A model generated the notes under the pieces. The model did no database searches. It was given only the letters and a program-made list of their open reading frames with translations, and was not told where the DNA came from. Below, piece after piece: positions 1 to 22,600 of a stretch of DNA of 64,000 nt (positions within the stretch are counted from its first letter, which is position 1; each line of letters begins with the position of its first letter). The translations under genes were made by a program, and so were the position numbers. Source of the DNA: Talpa occidentalis (taxonomy: Eukaryota > Chordata > Mammalia > Eulipotyphla > Talpidae); contig NW_023601543.1 of assembly GCF_014898055.3 (NCBI RefSeq), forward strand, positions 63,935,782 through 63,999,781, given 5' to 3'.

Positions 1-1108
1 GAGGGCGCGATGTTGGGCTGAGGTGGTTGAAGGAAAAGCCACGAGTCAGTGCTGGGTGGGGCAGAGGGCACAGAAGTGGCGCCAGCAGTGCTGGAGTAAG
101 CAGTTTTGCTGTTGTCTTTAAAGGACACGTGGTGATGAAGGGACGAAGTCTTGTCTTTGGCCTGTCCTTAGATGCTCGCATGTGAAGTAGGGCACGAAGA
201 AGACTGCCAGGCCGAGTGACCAGCGTCCCTGTGGCTGTGCATGTTGTCACCCAGATGCTGGGGTCTAGAGGGCCTTCTCCCGGGTGGGAAATGGGAACAG
301 CTTTATGGTTCAGTGATGCGCTCCCCGCCCCCACCTTCCCCTGGCTTAGCAAAAGAGGACCCAGGATGAGCAGGGGTGGGGTTGAGTCCTTTGAAATTGC
401 CCGACTCTGTGCGCGCACCAGGAATGGCTCCTTTGCACCTTCTGCCCTTGCCAGGGTCCAGGTGGCCCTGGTCTCTCCCGGCTTCCATGCCTCCCAGCGC
501 CCTTTCCCGTGCCTTTTGCCTCATCATCTCCCCTGTTGTCTAAGTGAACATTGGTGTTATCCCTTCTGGAGATGACATTTTGGGGATATTTGGTCTCTTT
601 ATTGTATCAGTTTTCCTTTTATTTCAGAATAATGACCTCAGCAGATGTTTCCATAGAGATTTTTAGGTCAGCCCCAGCCTGGTTAGATCTTGCTGTGGGG
701 TCACCCGCCATCTGTGGACAAGGGCCCTGGAGGGGACCCGAGCACCATCAAAGATGTGTCGGGAAGGGAGTTCTTTCATGGTGCATGAAAAAAAATAAAA
801 ATAAAAAAGATAGTGCTGATGCCTCATCTCTCCTTGATTTTCCTCGTGCCCTAACTCTCAAAGGGTAGAAAGTTGTGAGTGGTATATGCCTCGCTTTCTG
901 CTTCACTTGCCCACAGTCCTGCTGTCCTTCTTTTGGGAAGTGCTGTTTCTAAGGGTTTTGTGCTGCCAGTGTGGAAGACCCCCGACCTCCAAAGAAGGGT
1001 GGGTTAATTGCAGATTGCCACAGCATGGAGACTCCTGCTCCCCAAACCCTACCTCCCCCTGTTGACCTGTGACTCTTCATTTGTGTGTTCTTGGCTCCCC
1101 TCCCCCAG
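1..1108 (+). other. BCOR: BCOR intron sequence, no exon seen
   Basis: This lies upstream of the first recognised exon and is read as intron. It ends in a pyrimidine tract and ag at 1107-1108. Open frames here have no BCOR similarity. The ttttatttcag at about 618-628 resembles an acceptor, but no coding sequence follows it. Confidence 0.7.
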
Positions 1109-12498
<11,390 letters not shown>

Positions 12499-13360
12499 GC
12501 TCGCCAGGCCAGCCGTGTACAGTGTGTCATAGTGTTAATCCTTGTGCATATGTGTCATAATACGACTATTTCTGTAAAGAAAGGACACTATTACATATGA
12601 AAATATCTCTTCTTTATATAAGAGAAATGACTCCAGTTGGAAGGACTTAGAAACATGTTTTTTTCTTTTTAAACTTTTCAGTCAGTTTTTATGAAGTTGT
12701 TATAATGTTTCTTTACTTTTCAATGCACACATACTTTGGGATATGTTTGTTTTTACTTGGGATGTTTGTTTCTTTTCTTTTTTTAAGGAGAAAATGGGAA
12801 AAAGGAGCTCCACTCTGTGACTTAATTTCATACAAAGCTCCAGTGACAGAGTCTGTAACTGTAACTGAGTATGTTCAGAACCAGGTGTGGTTGGTTTGGG
12901 GGAGTGAATTTGGTGAAGGCACTTGGCGATGTTGTAACTTTATGTTTTGTTTACAGAGTACCTGCTCGGGCCAGGTAATGCTATTGGATGTAATCCAGTA
13001 GTGTGTAATATAAATTCAAACCATATCCACACACAGCAACTAATTGTATGAAACTTTTATATCCTAATTTAAAAGCTGTGAAATTAGTTTTCACGCATCA
13101 AACCGGATTGTTTATATGTTTAAACATTTTATGCTCTTATTTAAAGAAGACTTTGAGCTATTTTTTTCTGTACCCTGTAAAATATTGAAAACTAACATAA
13201 TATGTTGAGGTTGCTTGAAAATGTACATAAGACTAAAATTTTCTGAATTGTGTGTTTATGTTTGAAATCTGTGTTTTAACTTTGTAAGTAAATTCTCTGC
13301 CTTTGTATTTATATTTTACAAAAATTTTCTTAAAGGCAATAAACCTGTTGAGGAAAGGAG
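12499..13360 (+). other. BCOR: BCOR 3' untranslated region
   Basis: The stretch after the stop is AT-rich, has no long open frame and contains no recognised mobile element. It has several T-rich tracts and a TGTACATA at 13222-13229 that matches the Pumilio consensus UGUANAUA. It ends with an AATAAA signal. The end near 13,360 is inferred from the signal position; the real cleavage site is not visible. Confidence 0.8.
13338..13343 (+). terminator. BCOR: Polyadenylation signal AATAAA of BCOR
   Basis: A canonical AATAAA in the context ggcaataaacctgttgagg lies 840 bases after the stop codon. A (G)T-rich stretch that could serve as the downstream element follows from about 13,372 (tttgtgtcc). Confidence 0.8.
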
Positions 13361-15049
13361 AAAATTGAAGTACTTTGTGTCCTATATATTCCGAAACATT
13401 GTCACGGAATTTTTTTTAAGTCATGCCAATAATCACTTCCTCACAGATGACTTTAAGACAATTAATGGTCTCTATAAACCAAAGAAGATTGGAGGGTTTC
13501 GAGGGAGAAGTGCTCAGAATACAATTTGGGGTTCTACCCTGTCATTTCAACACCCTGTCAACATATATTTTGATGTCTCTCAGATCTTTCTCTTCCCCAA
13601 CTACTTTGATATGCCCCACTAGGCTTTTACATTACCTTGGACCTTGATATATTATAGTAGCTCCATCATGGCTAACCCTTTATCTTTAGTAGTAATTTTC
13701 CTTGAAAATAGGGCTCTCGTTCGTGTTTCTTCTCTCCAGACCTTATGTCTTCCTGTTATCTTTCAGAATCAAGTCCAAACTGCTTCACCCAATGATAAAG
13801 GGCTGTCTCTTTGACCATTCTGCTCCTCTACTGTTCCTTTTTCTAGCAGTATCCCTGTTGGTTACTGTCAGTTGGCACTTAGTTTCCACCCCACATCTTT
13901 TTATGTCCTCCTTTAATTGCAGAGGCTAGAAGTCTAGTAACTACTAGACTCTCTTGCAGCTAGGTTTCTGAAAGCTGAGGTGGAGATACTTTTCTACTCT
14001 AGTGGCTGCTGATAAGAAAGGGCAGAGTGACTTGCAGCTTTCTGATGCCTAGATGACAGTCTCTAGGTAGATTGTTCTTAAATTCAGTGGTTTGTGTTCC
14101 CAACTTACTTTCTAGCCCTTCCAAAGATGTTATAAGCATCTAATTCCTTGTATCAAATCCATTTGTGTTCGGAATGTCCTGAGTGCTTTCCAGTACTTTA
14201 CTGAATGACAAGAACACAAGGCAGAGTATTTGGAAGGGGACTCAGGGAAGAGACTGGGGTGCATATATCTAAGTTGGGTCTTGAAGTAGGTGGGGTGCAA
14301 GCAAGCTCTGCAGCTTGGCAGGTGGGAAAAGTGGGACATAGTTGGGAATGGGGGAAATTTAGTGTATCAGATAACCAGTGTGTGGATGAGGGAGAAGCAC
14401 ACCTTGGCAGGGCAGGCTTGGATTAGTAAATGAAGTTCGGAACGTATCCTGAAGACAAAAAAGGCAACCTGAAAACAATACAACCAATGTGTGTTTTTGA
14501 TATATTCGTTTCTCTGATTATATATAAAAAAAAAATCCAAGCGTTTCAGAAATAAAGGTTCTTGGCATCCATGCCAGCCCTCCCTTACTCTTCCCTCCCC
14601 CATTCCAGTGTATACCAATGTTAAGAGTTGGCTGATATTTTTTTTGTTTTTTAGGAAGCCACCTCCTACAGATGGATAGAAGAAATAAGCAAATAGCAAG
14701 ACCAGTAAAACCTGCAGAAATTATTTAAGCACAAAGACTGGTGAACCTGAATTCTACTGTAGGCAATAAGAGGCTCCAGAGAGCCTACATTAAAGCAAAG
14801 TTAACTCCAGGGCATATGTCTCTTTGTATTTATATTTGGGCTGGAGGATTCCATCCTGAATGAAGGTCATTCTATTAATTAAACTAAGAAATCAGGAGGC
14901 AGCCATGAGCTTAAGGGGTACAAGGGAAGTAAAGAGCTGGGTTTAGGAGACATTTAAGCTTGTGGTTCATGCCATTGGAGGAACTATTAAACAGAACACT
15001 TATTGCAAGAACCTGCAGGGTGTTAGAAAACATGAAGAACTATAGAACA
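13361..15049. other. Intergenic sequence just past BCOR
   Basis: No coding gene is seen. Around 13,765-13,820 (aatcaagtccaaactgcttc) and 14,190-14,450 (gggtcttgaagtaggtgggg) the sequence resembles old L2-type copies. The rest is unassigned. Confidence 0.55.
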
Positions 15050-15315
15050 GGGGCCTCCCTGGTGGTGCAGGCGGTTGAGCGCCACACTGAAGATGTCCGC
15101 AGCCTCTGCAGCACGGGTTCCATCCTGGCCGGCGAGAATCCCACATGGCAAAGCAGACCTCTTCTGTCTTGCCCGCTGCTCCCCTCAGCAGTATATTTCT
15201 TCAGTCTGCCTGTTCTGTTCCCCGCTCTGTCTCTGGTGAATCCTCGCACCCCGCTGCGCATCTGGCCTGTACTCTGGTTCTTATATAAAAATAAATAAGT
15301 CTTTAAAAAAAAAAA
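15050..15315 (+). mobile_element. tRNA-derived SINE, + strand
   Basis: The copy is full length with a gcggttgagcgcc head and an aaataagtctttaaaaa tail. It is flanked by perfect direct repeats actatagaaca at 15039-15049 and 15316-15326. Confidence 0.9.
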
Positions 15316-16220
15316 ACTATAGAACAAACCAGGAATAGAAATTAGATGAGATGAGCATAGCCTAGAAGAGTTTGGATGTAGGAAAGGTCACCATTGCTAT
15401 TTAGGAACTTCCCCTTGGTAGGGAGGAGACAGCATAAGAGTAGTCTTCCCCTACACGAATAGAGGGGAGCACAGGTACAGACATCATGCTGGTGGGTATG
15501 GCAGAGCTCTCTACAGGTGAATCATGAATGAGATTTCACTGGCTACTGCAGGGTCACAGGTACAGATTCATAACACCACAGGTGGAGAGCAGAAATGATT
15601 CATTCCATTTCTAAAGCTGTCTTAAGGGTTAAGGGCATGCCCTTTGTCCTGTCCCCTCCCTTGGCTAGAACATGGTTATTTATTGCCAGAGAAACCACCC
15701 CGCACCATGAAGTGTAGAAGTGAAGTGGGGAAGACAATGCATTTGGAGGATCTGGCTCCCTGAGGACCTAGAGGGACAGAACCACTGTACCTGCTCTGGC
15801 TCGCCTCTTATGATTGAGGGAGGGGCAAAGATTATGTTGAGGACACTGTTACTTTCGAGTTTTTCTACTACTGCCAAATCCAGTCTTAATCTGCTTACCA
15901 TCTGTGTGAATTTAATGCAAGTTCTACTTACTCTCCTAGCTTTGTTACCCTCTTCTGTCAAATTGGCCCAATAGTTAGAATAGCAAAAGACAGAAAACAC
16001 CCAAATCTCCTGTTAGCTAGGCTTTGAATTAACAGCACATTCATACAGTGGAGTATTATGCAACTGTACAAGGACTTGACTAGCTCTAAATTGCTTTAAA
16101 ATCAAGGTAAAGGAAAGTATGCAGTTTCTTTCCTACTATTAACTAAGAAGGAGTGGGGTGTTAAAGTTTATACACATTATCTTGCTATGTTTTATTTTTT
16201 TAAAGATTTATTTATGCATA

Positions 16221-16330
16221 GGGGCCTCCCCTGGTGGCGCAGCGGTTGAGCGTTGGGTTGCAAGGCTGCCTGCAGCCTCTGCAGTGCCAGTTCGATCCCC
16301 GGCCACCGGCGAGGGTCCCACACACAAAAA
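16221..16330 (+). mobile_element. Head-only short SINE nested in another SINE
   Basis: This 110-bp copy has only the tRNA-like head (A box tggcgcagcgg, B box gttcgatcccc) followed by cccacacacaaaaaaa, and lacks the usual body and tail. It is flanked by a perfect 19-bp direct repeat, aaagatttatttatgcata, at 16202-16220 and 16331-16349. It is therefore a genuine separate insertion rather than a deletion product. Confidence 0.85.
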
Positions 16331-16385
16331 AAAGATTTATTTATGCATAAAAAAGCTGGAGTGTAGGCTAGAGGTGTGTGGGGTG

Positions 16386-16388
<3 letters not shown>

Positions 16389-16430
<42 letters not shown>
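16389..16430. repeat. (GT)n microsatellite
   Basis: About 20 uninterrupted GT units lie within the - strand SINE. Confidence 0.95.
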
Positions 16431-16432
<2 letters not shown>

Positions 16433-17202
16433 GGATTCGCCAGAGACAGCATGGTGAGCAGAACAGGCAGGATCTACTGAAATACACTGCTGAGGGGAGC
16501 AGCGGGCAAGTCAGGAGAGGTCTGCTGCACCATGTGGGTCTGCAACCTGGCAGGGGATCGAGCTCAGGTTGCAGTAGCTGCCAATAGCTTCATAGTGCTG
16601 AGACTTAACCCCTGTGCTACCAGGGAGGCTCCTATCCTGCTATATTTAAAAATGAAAGAATAGATGCTTTAAAAAAAAAAAGTGGTTACCTCCAGGGAAG
16701 GAACTGGCTGCAAGGGAAGGAGTGGTGGCCACACTTCTTCTGAATGTCCTTATAATGCAGATTTGACTTTAGAGTTCACATAATTATAAAACCAAAAGTA
16801 ATGCCTACAAATCAAAAAGGAAAATGAAACAAACCTAACTATCCAGCTGGCAGCACAACCCCACAGAAAATAACCATTTCAAGTGACTTTAAAACACAAT
16901 AAATTGATTGTGTAATCCCTTGTGGATTTACCCTGAGGACAGAAATAAATGTAAAAGCATTATAAATTGTTTTTCAATAATACTATCCTTGGTTATGTCA
17001 GCATTGCTATGCTGAGATTGTCCTGTTTCTGTTGAAATAAAGCAAAAAGTATTTGGTATTGAGAACTGGGATTTTCAGCAAGGGAGAAGAGTTGAAATGT
17101 AGAATGTATGAACTTGAATGAAAGTTATATGGTCCTATACTTGAGCTAGAAGTATCACTGTGAACTCATGATGAATTTTCTCTTTAAAAAATGAGCCATT
17201 GA

Positions 17203-17460
17203 GGGCCTCCCCTGGTGGCGCAGTGGTTGAGCGCTGGGTTGTGAAGCTGCCCGCAGCCTCTGCAGTGCCGGTTCGATCCCTGGCCACCAGGGAGGGTCCC
17301 ACATGGCGTGCAGACCTCTCCTGCCACGCCCGCTGCTCCCCTCAGCAGTGTATTTCGTCAGTCTGCCTGTTCTGTTTCCCATTCTGGCTCTGGTGACTTC
17401 TTTCACCCTCTTGCACTTCTGACTATACCCAGTGCTTGTATAAATAAATCTTCAAAAAGA
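17203..17460 (+). mobile_element. tRNA-derived SINE, young type, + strand
   Basis: The copy is full length with a gcgctgggttgtgaagctgc head and a gtataaataaatcttc tail. The direct repeat aaaaatgagccattga flanks it on both sides. Confidence 0.92.
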
Positions 17461-18059
17461 AAAATGAGCCATTGAAAAGATCTAGAAAAAATGACCAAGA
17501 GGAATGAACACCACTAGTTCTAGACTGTGGCTTCTAAATACCCTTTCCCAATAATAAGAATGGAGGTTCCTTGAGAAATGATTGAACCCAGTTTGGGATG
17601 GGAGAGTTGGAGGGACTGTGAACTGCAGCAACTTGGAGGAGCACCTGCTGGATACAGTGGGCCACTGTGATCATCAATGAGGATCTCTGCAATTAATGTA
17701 AACAAACATGAAATACGTTCAAATCTATGAATTCATAATGGCATGCAAAACAAACTCATTGATTCTTTTAGAGGGATGCTGGAAACCTCATCACTTAAAA
17801 ACCGACAAGGGGAAGAATCCCTGCCTTTTCTATATGAAAGGTAATGGTTTCTTCACAACAGTAAAGAACATTGCTACAGTGTTACTGTCAAAAATGTGTG
17901 ATCTGAATCCAATCTTGAGGAAACAGATAAATCCAGAATGTGGGATATTGTGCAAGACAATAGGCCTGTGTTAAATTTTTTTATTTTGTGTCAATGTCAT
18001 AAAAAAAAAAGCAGGAGACAATGTTATAGATAAGACAAGATTAGAGGACTAAAACAAGC

Positions 18060-18287
18060 GGGGAACTCCCTGGGGGCACAGGGGTTAAAGTCTCATGCTT
18101 TCGTGTTATTGCCTCTGAGGTCTGCCACAGCAGACCTCTCCTGTCTTGGCCCACTGCTCCCCTCAGCAGTGTATTGCAGTAGATCCACCTGTTCTGCTCC
18201 CCACTGTCTCTAATGAATCCTCCCCCTCCCCCACACCTCTGGCCTGCATGCATAAATAAATAAATAAAAATAAAACTTTAAAAAAAG
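18060..18287 (+). mobile_element. tRNA-derived SINE, + strand, internally shortened
   Basis: The head ggggaactccctgggggcac is followed by cagacctctcctgtc and a (aaat)n tail. Part of the head to middle junction is missing compared with other copies. The flanks are gactaaaacaagc / aactaaagcaagc. Confidence 0.88.
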
Positions 18288-18364
18288 AACTAAAGCAAGC
18301 AAATATAATGCAGGTGTCTTGGTAGAATCCTTAATCAGAGAAAAATCACTATAAAACGCTTGGG

Positions 18365-18600
18365 ACTCCTGGGGAAATTTTTAAAAATCATATTGAAGTA
18401 TAATTTATAAACATAGAAAGACACCCATTCTAAGTGTCGAGTTCTATGAGCTTTGGCAATTTTACACCATGTAACCACCATTTTCGATCATAACACTAAC
18501 ATTTCCATCACTCCAAAAAGTTGACTCACGCCTCCTTGTTTTAAATGTCCCCTCACCCCCCACCCCAGGTAACCACTGATTTGGATTCTATTCCCAGAGT
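18365..18600 (-). mobile_element. Old L1 3' UTR fragment, - strand
   Basis: The phrases attgaagtataatttataaa and gtaaccactgatttggattc match L1M 3' UTR in reverse orientation. Confidence 0.6.
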
Positions 18601-18999
18601 CAATAGGGAAATTGAAATAAAGACTATAAATTAGAGGGTATTATTGAATAAATGTAAATTTTCTTAGGAGTGATAATGGCATTGTGGTTATATAAGAAGA
18701 TGTTCTTATTCTTGGGAGATGTATGCTAGGGTGTTTGGGGTGAATTATCATGATGTCTGTGATTTATTTTCTAATGGTTCAGCAAAAACAGTATACACAT
18801 GCAGATAACAAAAGCTTGGCAAAATATAATTGGTGTATCTAGGCAAAGGGTCAAAAACAGAAGGCCTGAGAGGTTTTGCAGCCCCTCCGCTCCAAGCGCC
18901 TGCCTGAAGCCTAGGTTCAGACTTCCGGGTTTGCATTTGGGTCTGGACTGAGGGAAGGGAATGTCTTCTCCTCACACTGAAGTCACTCTGTCTTAGTTC

Positions 19000-19640
19000 A
19001 CTGGATCTACTCTAACAAAGTATCATACATCAGGGAGCCTATCAATAGCAGACATCTCATAGTTCTGGAAGTTGGAAGTTGGAGATCAGGGTTCCACCTG
19101 GTCGGGTTCTGGTGAGATCCCTCTTCCAGACTACTCTGCTAAAATCTCTTTGTATCCTCACATGGTGGAAAAGGAATACACTAGTTCTCTGGTCTCTTCT
19201 TACAAGGGAACTAATTCCATTCATGAAGGCGTCACCCTCAAGACCTTAATTACCTCCCCAAGGGGGCTTCCCTGGTGACACAAGGGGTTAAGCACAGCAC
19301 TATGAAGCAATCCGCAGCCACTGCAGCAGGAGTTCACTCCTGGGCCAGGGAGATACCCACATGGTGCGGCAGACCTCTCCTGTCTCGCCCGCTGCTCCCC
19401 TCAGCATTGTATTTCAGTCAGTCTGCCTGTTCTGTTCCCTACTCTGTCTCTGTTGAATCCTCTCATTGTCACCCGCCCCTCCCCAGACCCTACACCTCTG
19501 GCCTGTACGCTGGTTCTTGTATGCATAAATAAATAAATCTTTTTTAAAAAATTACCTCCCAAAGACTCTACTTAATACCATCACACCAGGCCTTAGGATT
19601 TCAACATAAGAAGTTGGGGAGGACATAGACACTAGTAGGC
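19000..19640 (-). mobile_element. MaLR/MLT-like LTR fragment, - strand
   Basis: The text catagttctggaagttggaa, cctcacatggtgga and ggatttcaacataagaagt follows the MLT1-type LTR read on the - strand. A SINE interrupts it at 19,264-19,550. Confidence 0.55.
19264..19550 (+). mobile_element. tRNA-derived SINE, + strand
   Basis: The copy is full length, with a gggcttccctggtgacacaa head and a gcataaataaataaatc tail. It is flanked by attacctcccca / attacctcccaaa and inserted in the LTR fragment. Confidence 0.9.
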
Positions 19641-20219
19641 AGATGATCATTAAGTTACTGCAGACAGTCAACCAGAAACACTCTGCTGGCCAGAGTGGCT
19701 ATACAGGCCCTAAGAATGCACCACTCAGATCAGCCTTGTGGGGCACATTCCATGGAAGACACCGCCCTCTTCCATTTTCCTATCCACCCCCAAGGTCAGG
19801 CCAAGACCACATTTCCCATGGGCTGACCACAGCCAGTGACTGAGCACAGCAGTGCTAAGCAGACTCATTAGCAAGATGTGGGACTCCTCTAATGGTTGAC
19901 AGTGGCCCAAGGCTCCCCATAGCCTGGTTGGACCTTTCTTGAAACCGGTCTGCAGTCCCAGAGTCTTCCCAGCCAATTCTTCTCCTCCCCTCCCCCTCCT
20001 CCCACAAGTGTGGGACCTGATTGTGGCCTGAAGGCTCTCCTCCCCTTCTCTGGCTTCCTCCCTCAAGTCTTGCTTACCTGTCTGAATCCATTCTGGCATC
20101 TCCTTGGCTGACCCAAACGCACACACTTTCCCTCTGTCCCAGGTACGATAAAAGTAGGCTGGGATCAGAGTTAGCAAGAATCCAGTTTACTTCTGGAAAC
20201 TAGTGTTTTTCCTCTGTGT

Positions 20220-20600
20220 GTTTATATTACAGGGAGGAAGGATAAGCAGGGAAAAGGTGGCTTTAGATGAGTGGTCAGGTCAGGGACAATCGCTCTGCGG
20301 AGGGGGCATTCGGGTAGGCAAGTGAATAAACACATTGGCTTATGATCAACCAATGAGATACCAGGCCCCAGCTACACCAGCCAAGACAGAAGCATGTCCC
20401 AAACATCATATTGACCAAAATAGAAGGCAAATTACAGAAGAATGTGTACAGTGTGACACATTTATATGACATTTACAAATGGGCAAAATACCATGTTATA
20501 TGCTTAATGGGTTTCAGACTAGCTAGGAAAGACATGAAAACAAGGAAAAGAGTGATGCTTACCGCGTTCAGGATAGTGGCTATTTCTCAGTTAGGGAGGG
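20220..20600 (+). mobile_element. Probable old L1 fragment
   Basis: The phrase agaagaatgtgtacagtgtg and the later ttcaggatagtggctattt resemble L1 3' sequence. Low conservation makes the family uncertain. A purine-rich (gga)n tract follows at 20,590-20,710. Confidence 0.4.
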
Positions 20601-20709
20601 GGGGCAGTGGAGGGGGGAGAATGGCTATCAGGAGGTGGGAGGGAAAGGAGGGGAAGAGAAAGGAGGGAGAAAGGAAGGAAGGGAAGGAAGCTTGGAAAGA
20701 AGGAAGGGA

Positions 20710-20959
20710 GGGCCTCCCTGGTGGCGCAAGGGGTTAAGACACAACCTATGAAGCGGTCTGCAGCCTCTGCAGCACGAGTTCTATTCCAGCTTCCCACATG
20801 GCGCCGCAGACCTCGCTGGCTGGCCCGCAATGCATTTCACTTAATCCGCCTGTTCTGTTCCTGCTCTGTCTCTGGTGAATCCTCTCACCCGCCCCCCCAT
20901 GCCTCTGGCCTGTACCCCAGCTCTTGTATGCATAAATAAATCTTAAAAAAAAAAAAAAA
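20710..20959 (+). mobile_element. tRNA-derived SINE in a GGAA-rich tract
   Basis: The head gggcctccctggtggcgcaa and the tail gcataaataaatctt with a long A run are present. The direct repeat ggaaggaagggag flanks it, so the insertion split a (GGAA)n purine tract. Confidence 0.9.
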
Positions 20960-21039
20960 GGAAGGAAGGGAGGGAGGGATGAGGGAAAGAGGACCGGGAG
21001 GGGAGGGCAGGAGAGGGAAGGACATGCCAAGCATATGAA

Positions 21040-21430
21040 ATTTGGAGGTTTTTAAAAAAAACAAGCTCATAGATACAGGGAATAGAGCGGTGGTTGCCAG
21101 AGGAGGCAAGGGGTTAGTGTGGGGGCCAAATTCATGAAAGGGGTCAAAAGGTACAAACTCCCAGTTATGAAATAAGTCATGGGAATGTTTCAATGTAGTC
21201 ACAGTTAATACTGTATTTTATATTTGAAGGTCCCTAAGAGAATAGATCTCAAAAGTTGTCATCAGAAGAAAAACATTTTGTAACTATGTGTAGTGACAGA
21301 TGTTAACTAGTCTTATTGGGGCGATCATTTTGCAATATATACAAATGTTGGGTTGTCGTGTTGTACACCTGAAACTAATGTAATGTTGTGTGTCAGTTGT
21401 ACCAGAATCAAAAAAAAAACAAAAAACAAA
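21040..21430 (+). mobile_element. L1 3' end, + strand
   Basis: The phrases gtggttgccagaggaggcaag, gggttgtcgtgttgtacacc and the A-rich end are typical of an L1M 3' terminus. Confidence 0.65.
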
Positions 21431-21439
21431 AAACAAAAA

Positions 21440-22600
21440 ACAAACCCCTACAACTCAATAATAAAGAAACAAATTAAATTACCCAATTAAGAAACAGATA
21501 AAGAATTTAAATAGAAATTTCTCCAGAGAAGATATATAAATAGTCATTAGTTTCAGGAAAATATGTTCAAAATCATTAGTCATCAGGTAAACAACAATGA
21601 GCTGCCACATCACACCCAGTAGGATGGCTCTAATCAAAAGTCAGATAATAATAAGTGTTGGTGAGGATGTGGAGCATTAGGAACCCTTGTACCTCGCTGG
21701 GGGAATGTAAAATGATGCAGCCTCCTTTGCATCATTGAACTGCATTATTTGAAAATGTTAAGTAGAGAATTTCCAGATGCTGCAACAATTCCATTCATTT
21801 GTATCAATGAAAACACATGTTCAGAGCAGCATTGTTCATAAGAACAAAAAGATGGGGGTCTCCTCGGTGGTGCAGGGGTCAAAGTCTCAGTGCTTTCAAG
21901 CTATCACTAGCCACTGTGGCATGTGTTCGATCCTGACCCACATGGCACAGCAGACCTCTCCTGTCTCAGCCGCTGCTCCCCTCAGCAGTGTATTTCAGTA
22001 GATCTGCCTGTTCTGCTCCCTACTCTGTCTCTGGTGAATCCTCTCACACGCCCCCACTTCTGGCCTACAATCCTCTCAGCCCCCCCCATATCTGGCCTAT
22101 ACCCCAGTTCTTCTATGCATAAATAAATAAAAATAAATCTTAAAAAAAAAGAACCAAAAAGTGGCTACTAAGCAAATGCCCATTGGCTGATGAATGGAGA
22201 AATGTAAAAATGTGGTCGAAGCACACAATGGAGTATCATTTAGCAATAAAAAGGAATGAAGCACCGATACCCACTCTCCTATGGAAAGACCTTGAAAACA
22301 TCACACCGAGCGAAAAGCCAGACACAAAAGGCCACATAGTGTGTGGCTCCACTTATATGAAATGTCCAGTAGAGCCAAATCCATGGAGACAGAAAGCGGA
22401 TTAGTGATTGCCAGGGATTGCAGGGCAGGGTGAAAAGAATGGGGAGTATGGGGTTTTGGGGGGATTGATGAAGATGTTCTAAAACTGACAATGTTGATGG
22501 TTGTACAACTCCATGAATATACTGAGATCACTGAATTGTACATTGTTTGGTATGTGAATTATATTTCAATACCAATGTCAAAAAGAAACTTCTTGTGGCA
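21440..22600 (+). mobile_element. Old L1 ORF2 end and 3' UTR, + strand
   Basis: The text catcacacccagtaggatggc, gttggtgaggatgtggagca and gccagacacaaaaggccac matches the ORF2 C-terminus and 3' UTR. The frame is broken, so no functional protein is encoded. A SINE at 21,855-22,149 interrupts it. Confidence 0.8.
21855..22149 (+). mobile_element. tRNA-derived SINE, + strand, with duplicated tail segment
   Basis: The head is diverged (gggggtctcctcggtggtgc). The tail phrase ctctcac-c-cttctggcctac occurs twice in succession at about 22,040-22,105, an internal duplication. The flanks are agaacaaaaaga / agaaccaaaaag. Confidence 0.88.

Larger units (their letters stand above)
16199..16632 (-). mobile_element. 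tRNA-derived SINE, - strand, split by a nested SINE
   Basis: Read on the - strand it has the tctccctgg-type head, B-box region, cagcagtgtatttcag middle and tgcataaataaatctt tail. The tail is split by a second SINE at 16,221-16,330. The internal part carries a (GT)n microsatellite at about 16,389-16,430. Confidence 0.85.
15990..16860 (+). mobile_element. Old L1 3' fragment interrupted by SINEs
   Basis: The phrase cagtggagtattatgcaac (about 16,049) and the later ggttacctccagggaaggaa match the end of L1 ORF2 and the 3' region, in + orientation. The SINE pair at 16,199-16,632 sits inside it. Edges are approximate. Confidence 0.5.
17700..18850 (+). mobile_element. Old L1-like sequence, interrupted
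   Basis: The phrase gtgataatggcattgtggtt and the following ggtgaattatcatgatgtctg resemble L1M 3' ends in + orientation. A SINE (18,060-18,287) and an opposite-strand L1 3' fragment (18,365-18,600) interrupt it. Boundaries are uncertain. Confidence 0.4.

Noticed and set aside
600..760. Possible extra BCOR exon after ttttatttcag at 618-628
   Set aside because: The following sequence has no BCOR similarity and no suitable donor in frame.
22183..22404. Peptide resembling a reverse transcriptase C-terminus
   Set aside because: It is the broken end of an old L1 ORF2, listed as a repeat and not a gene.
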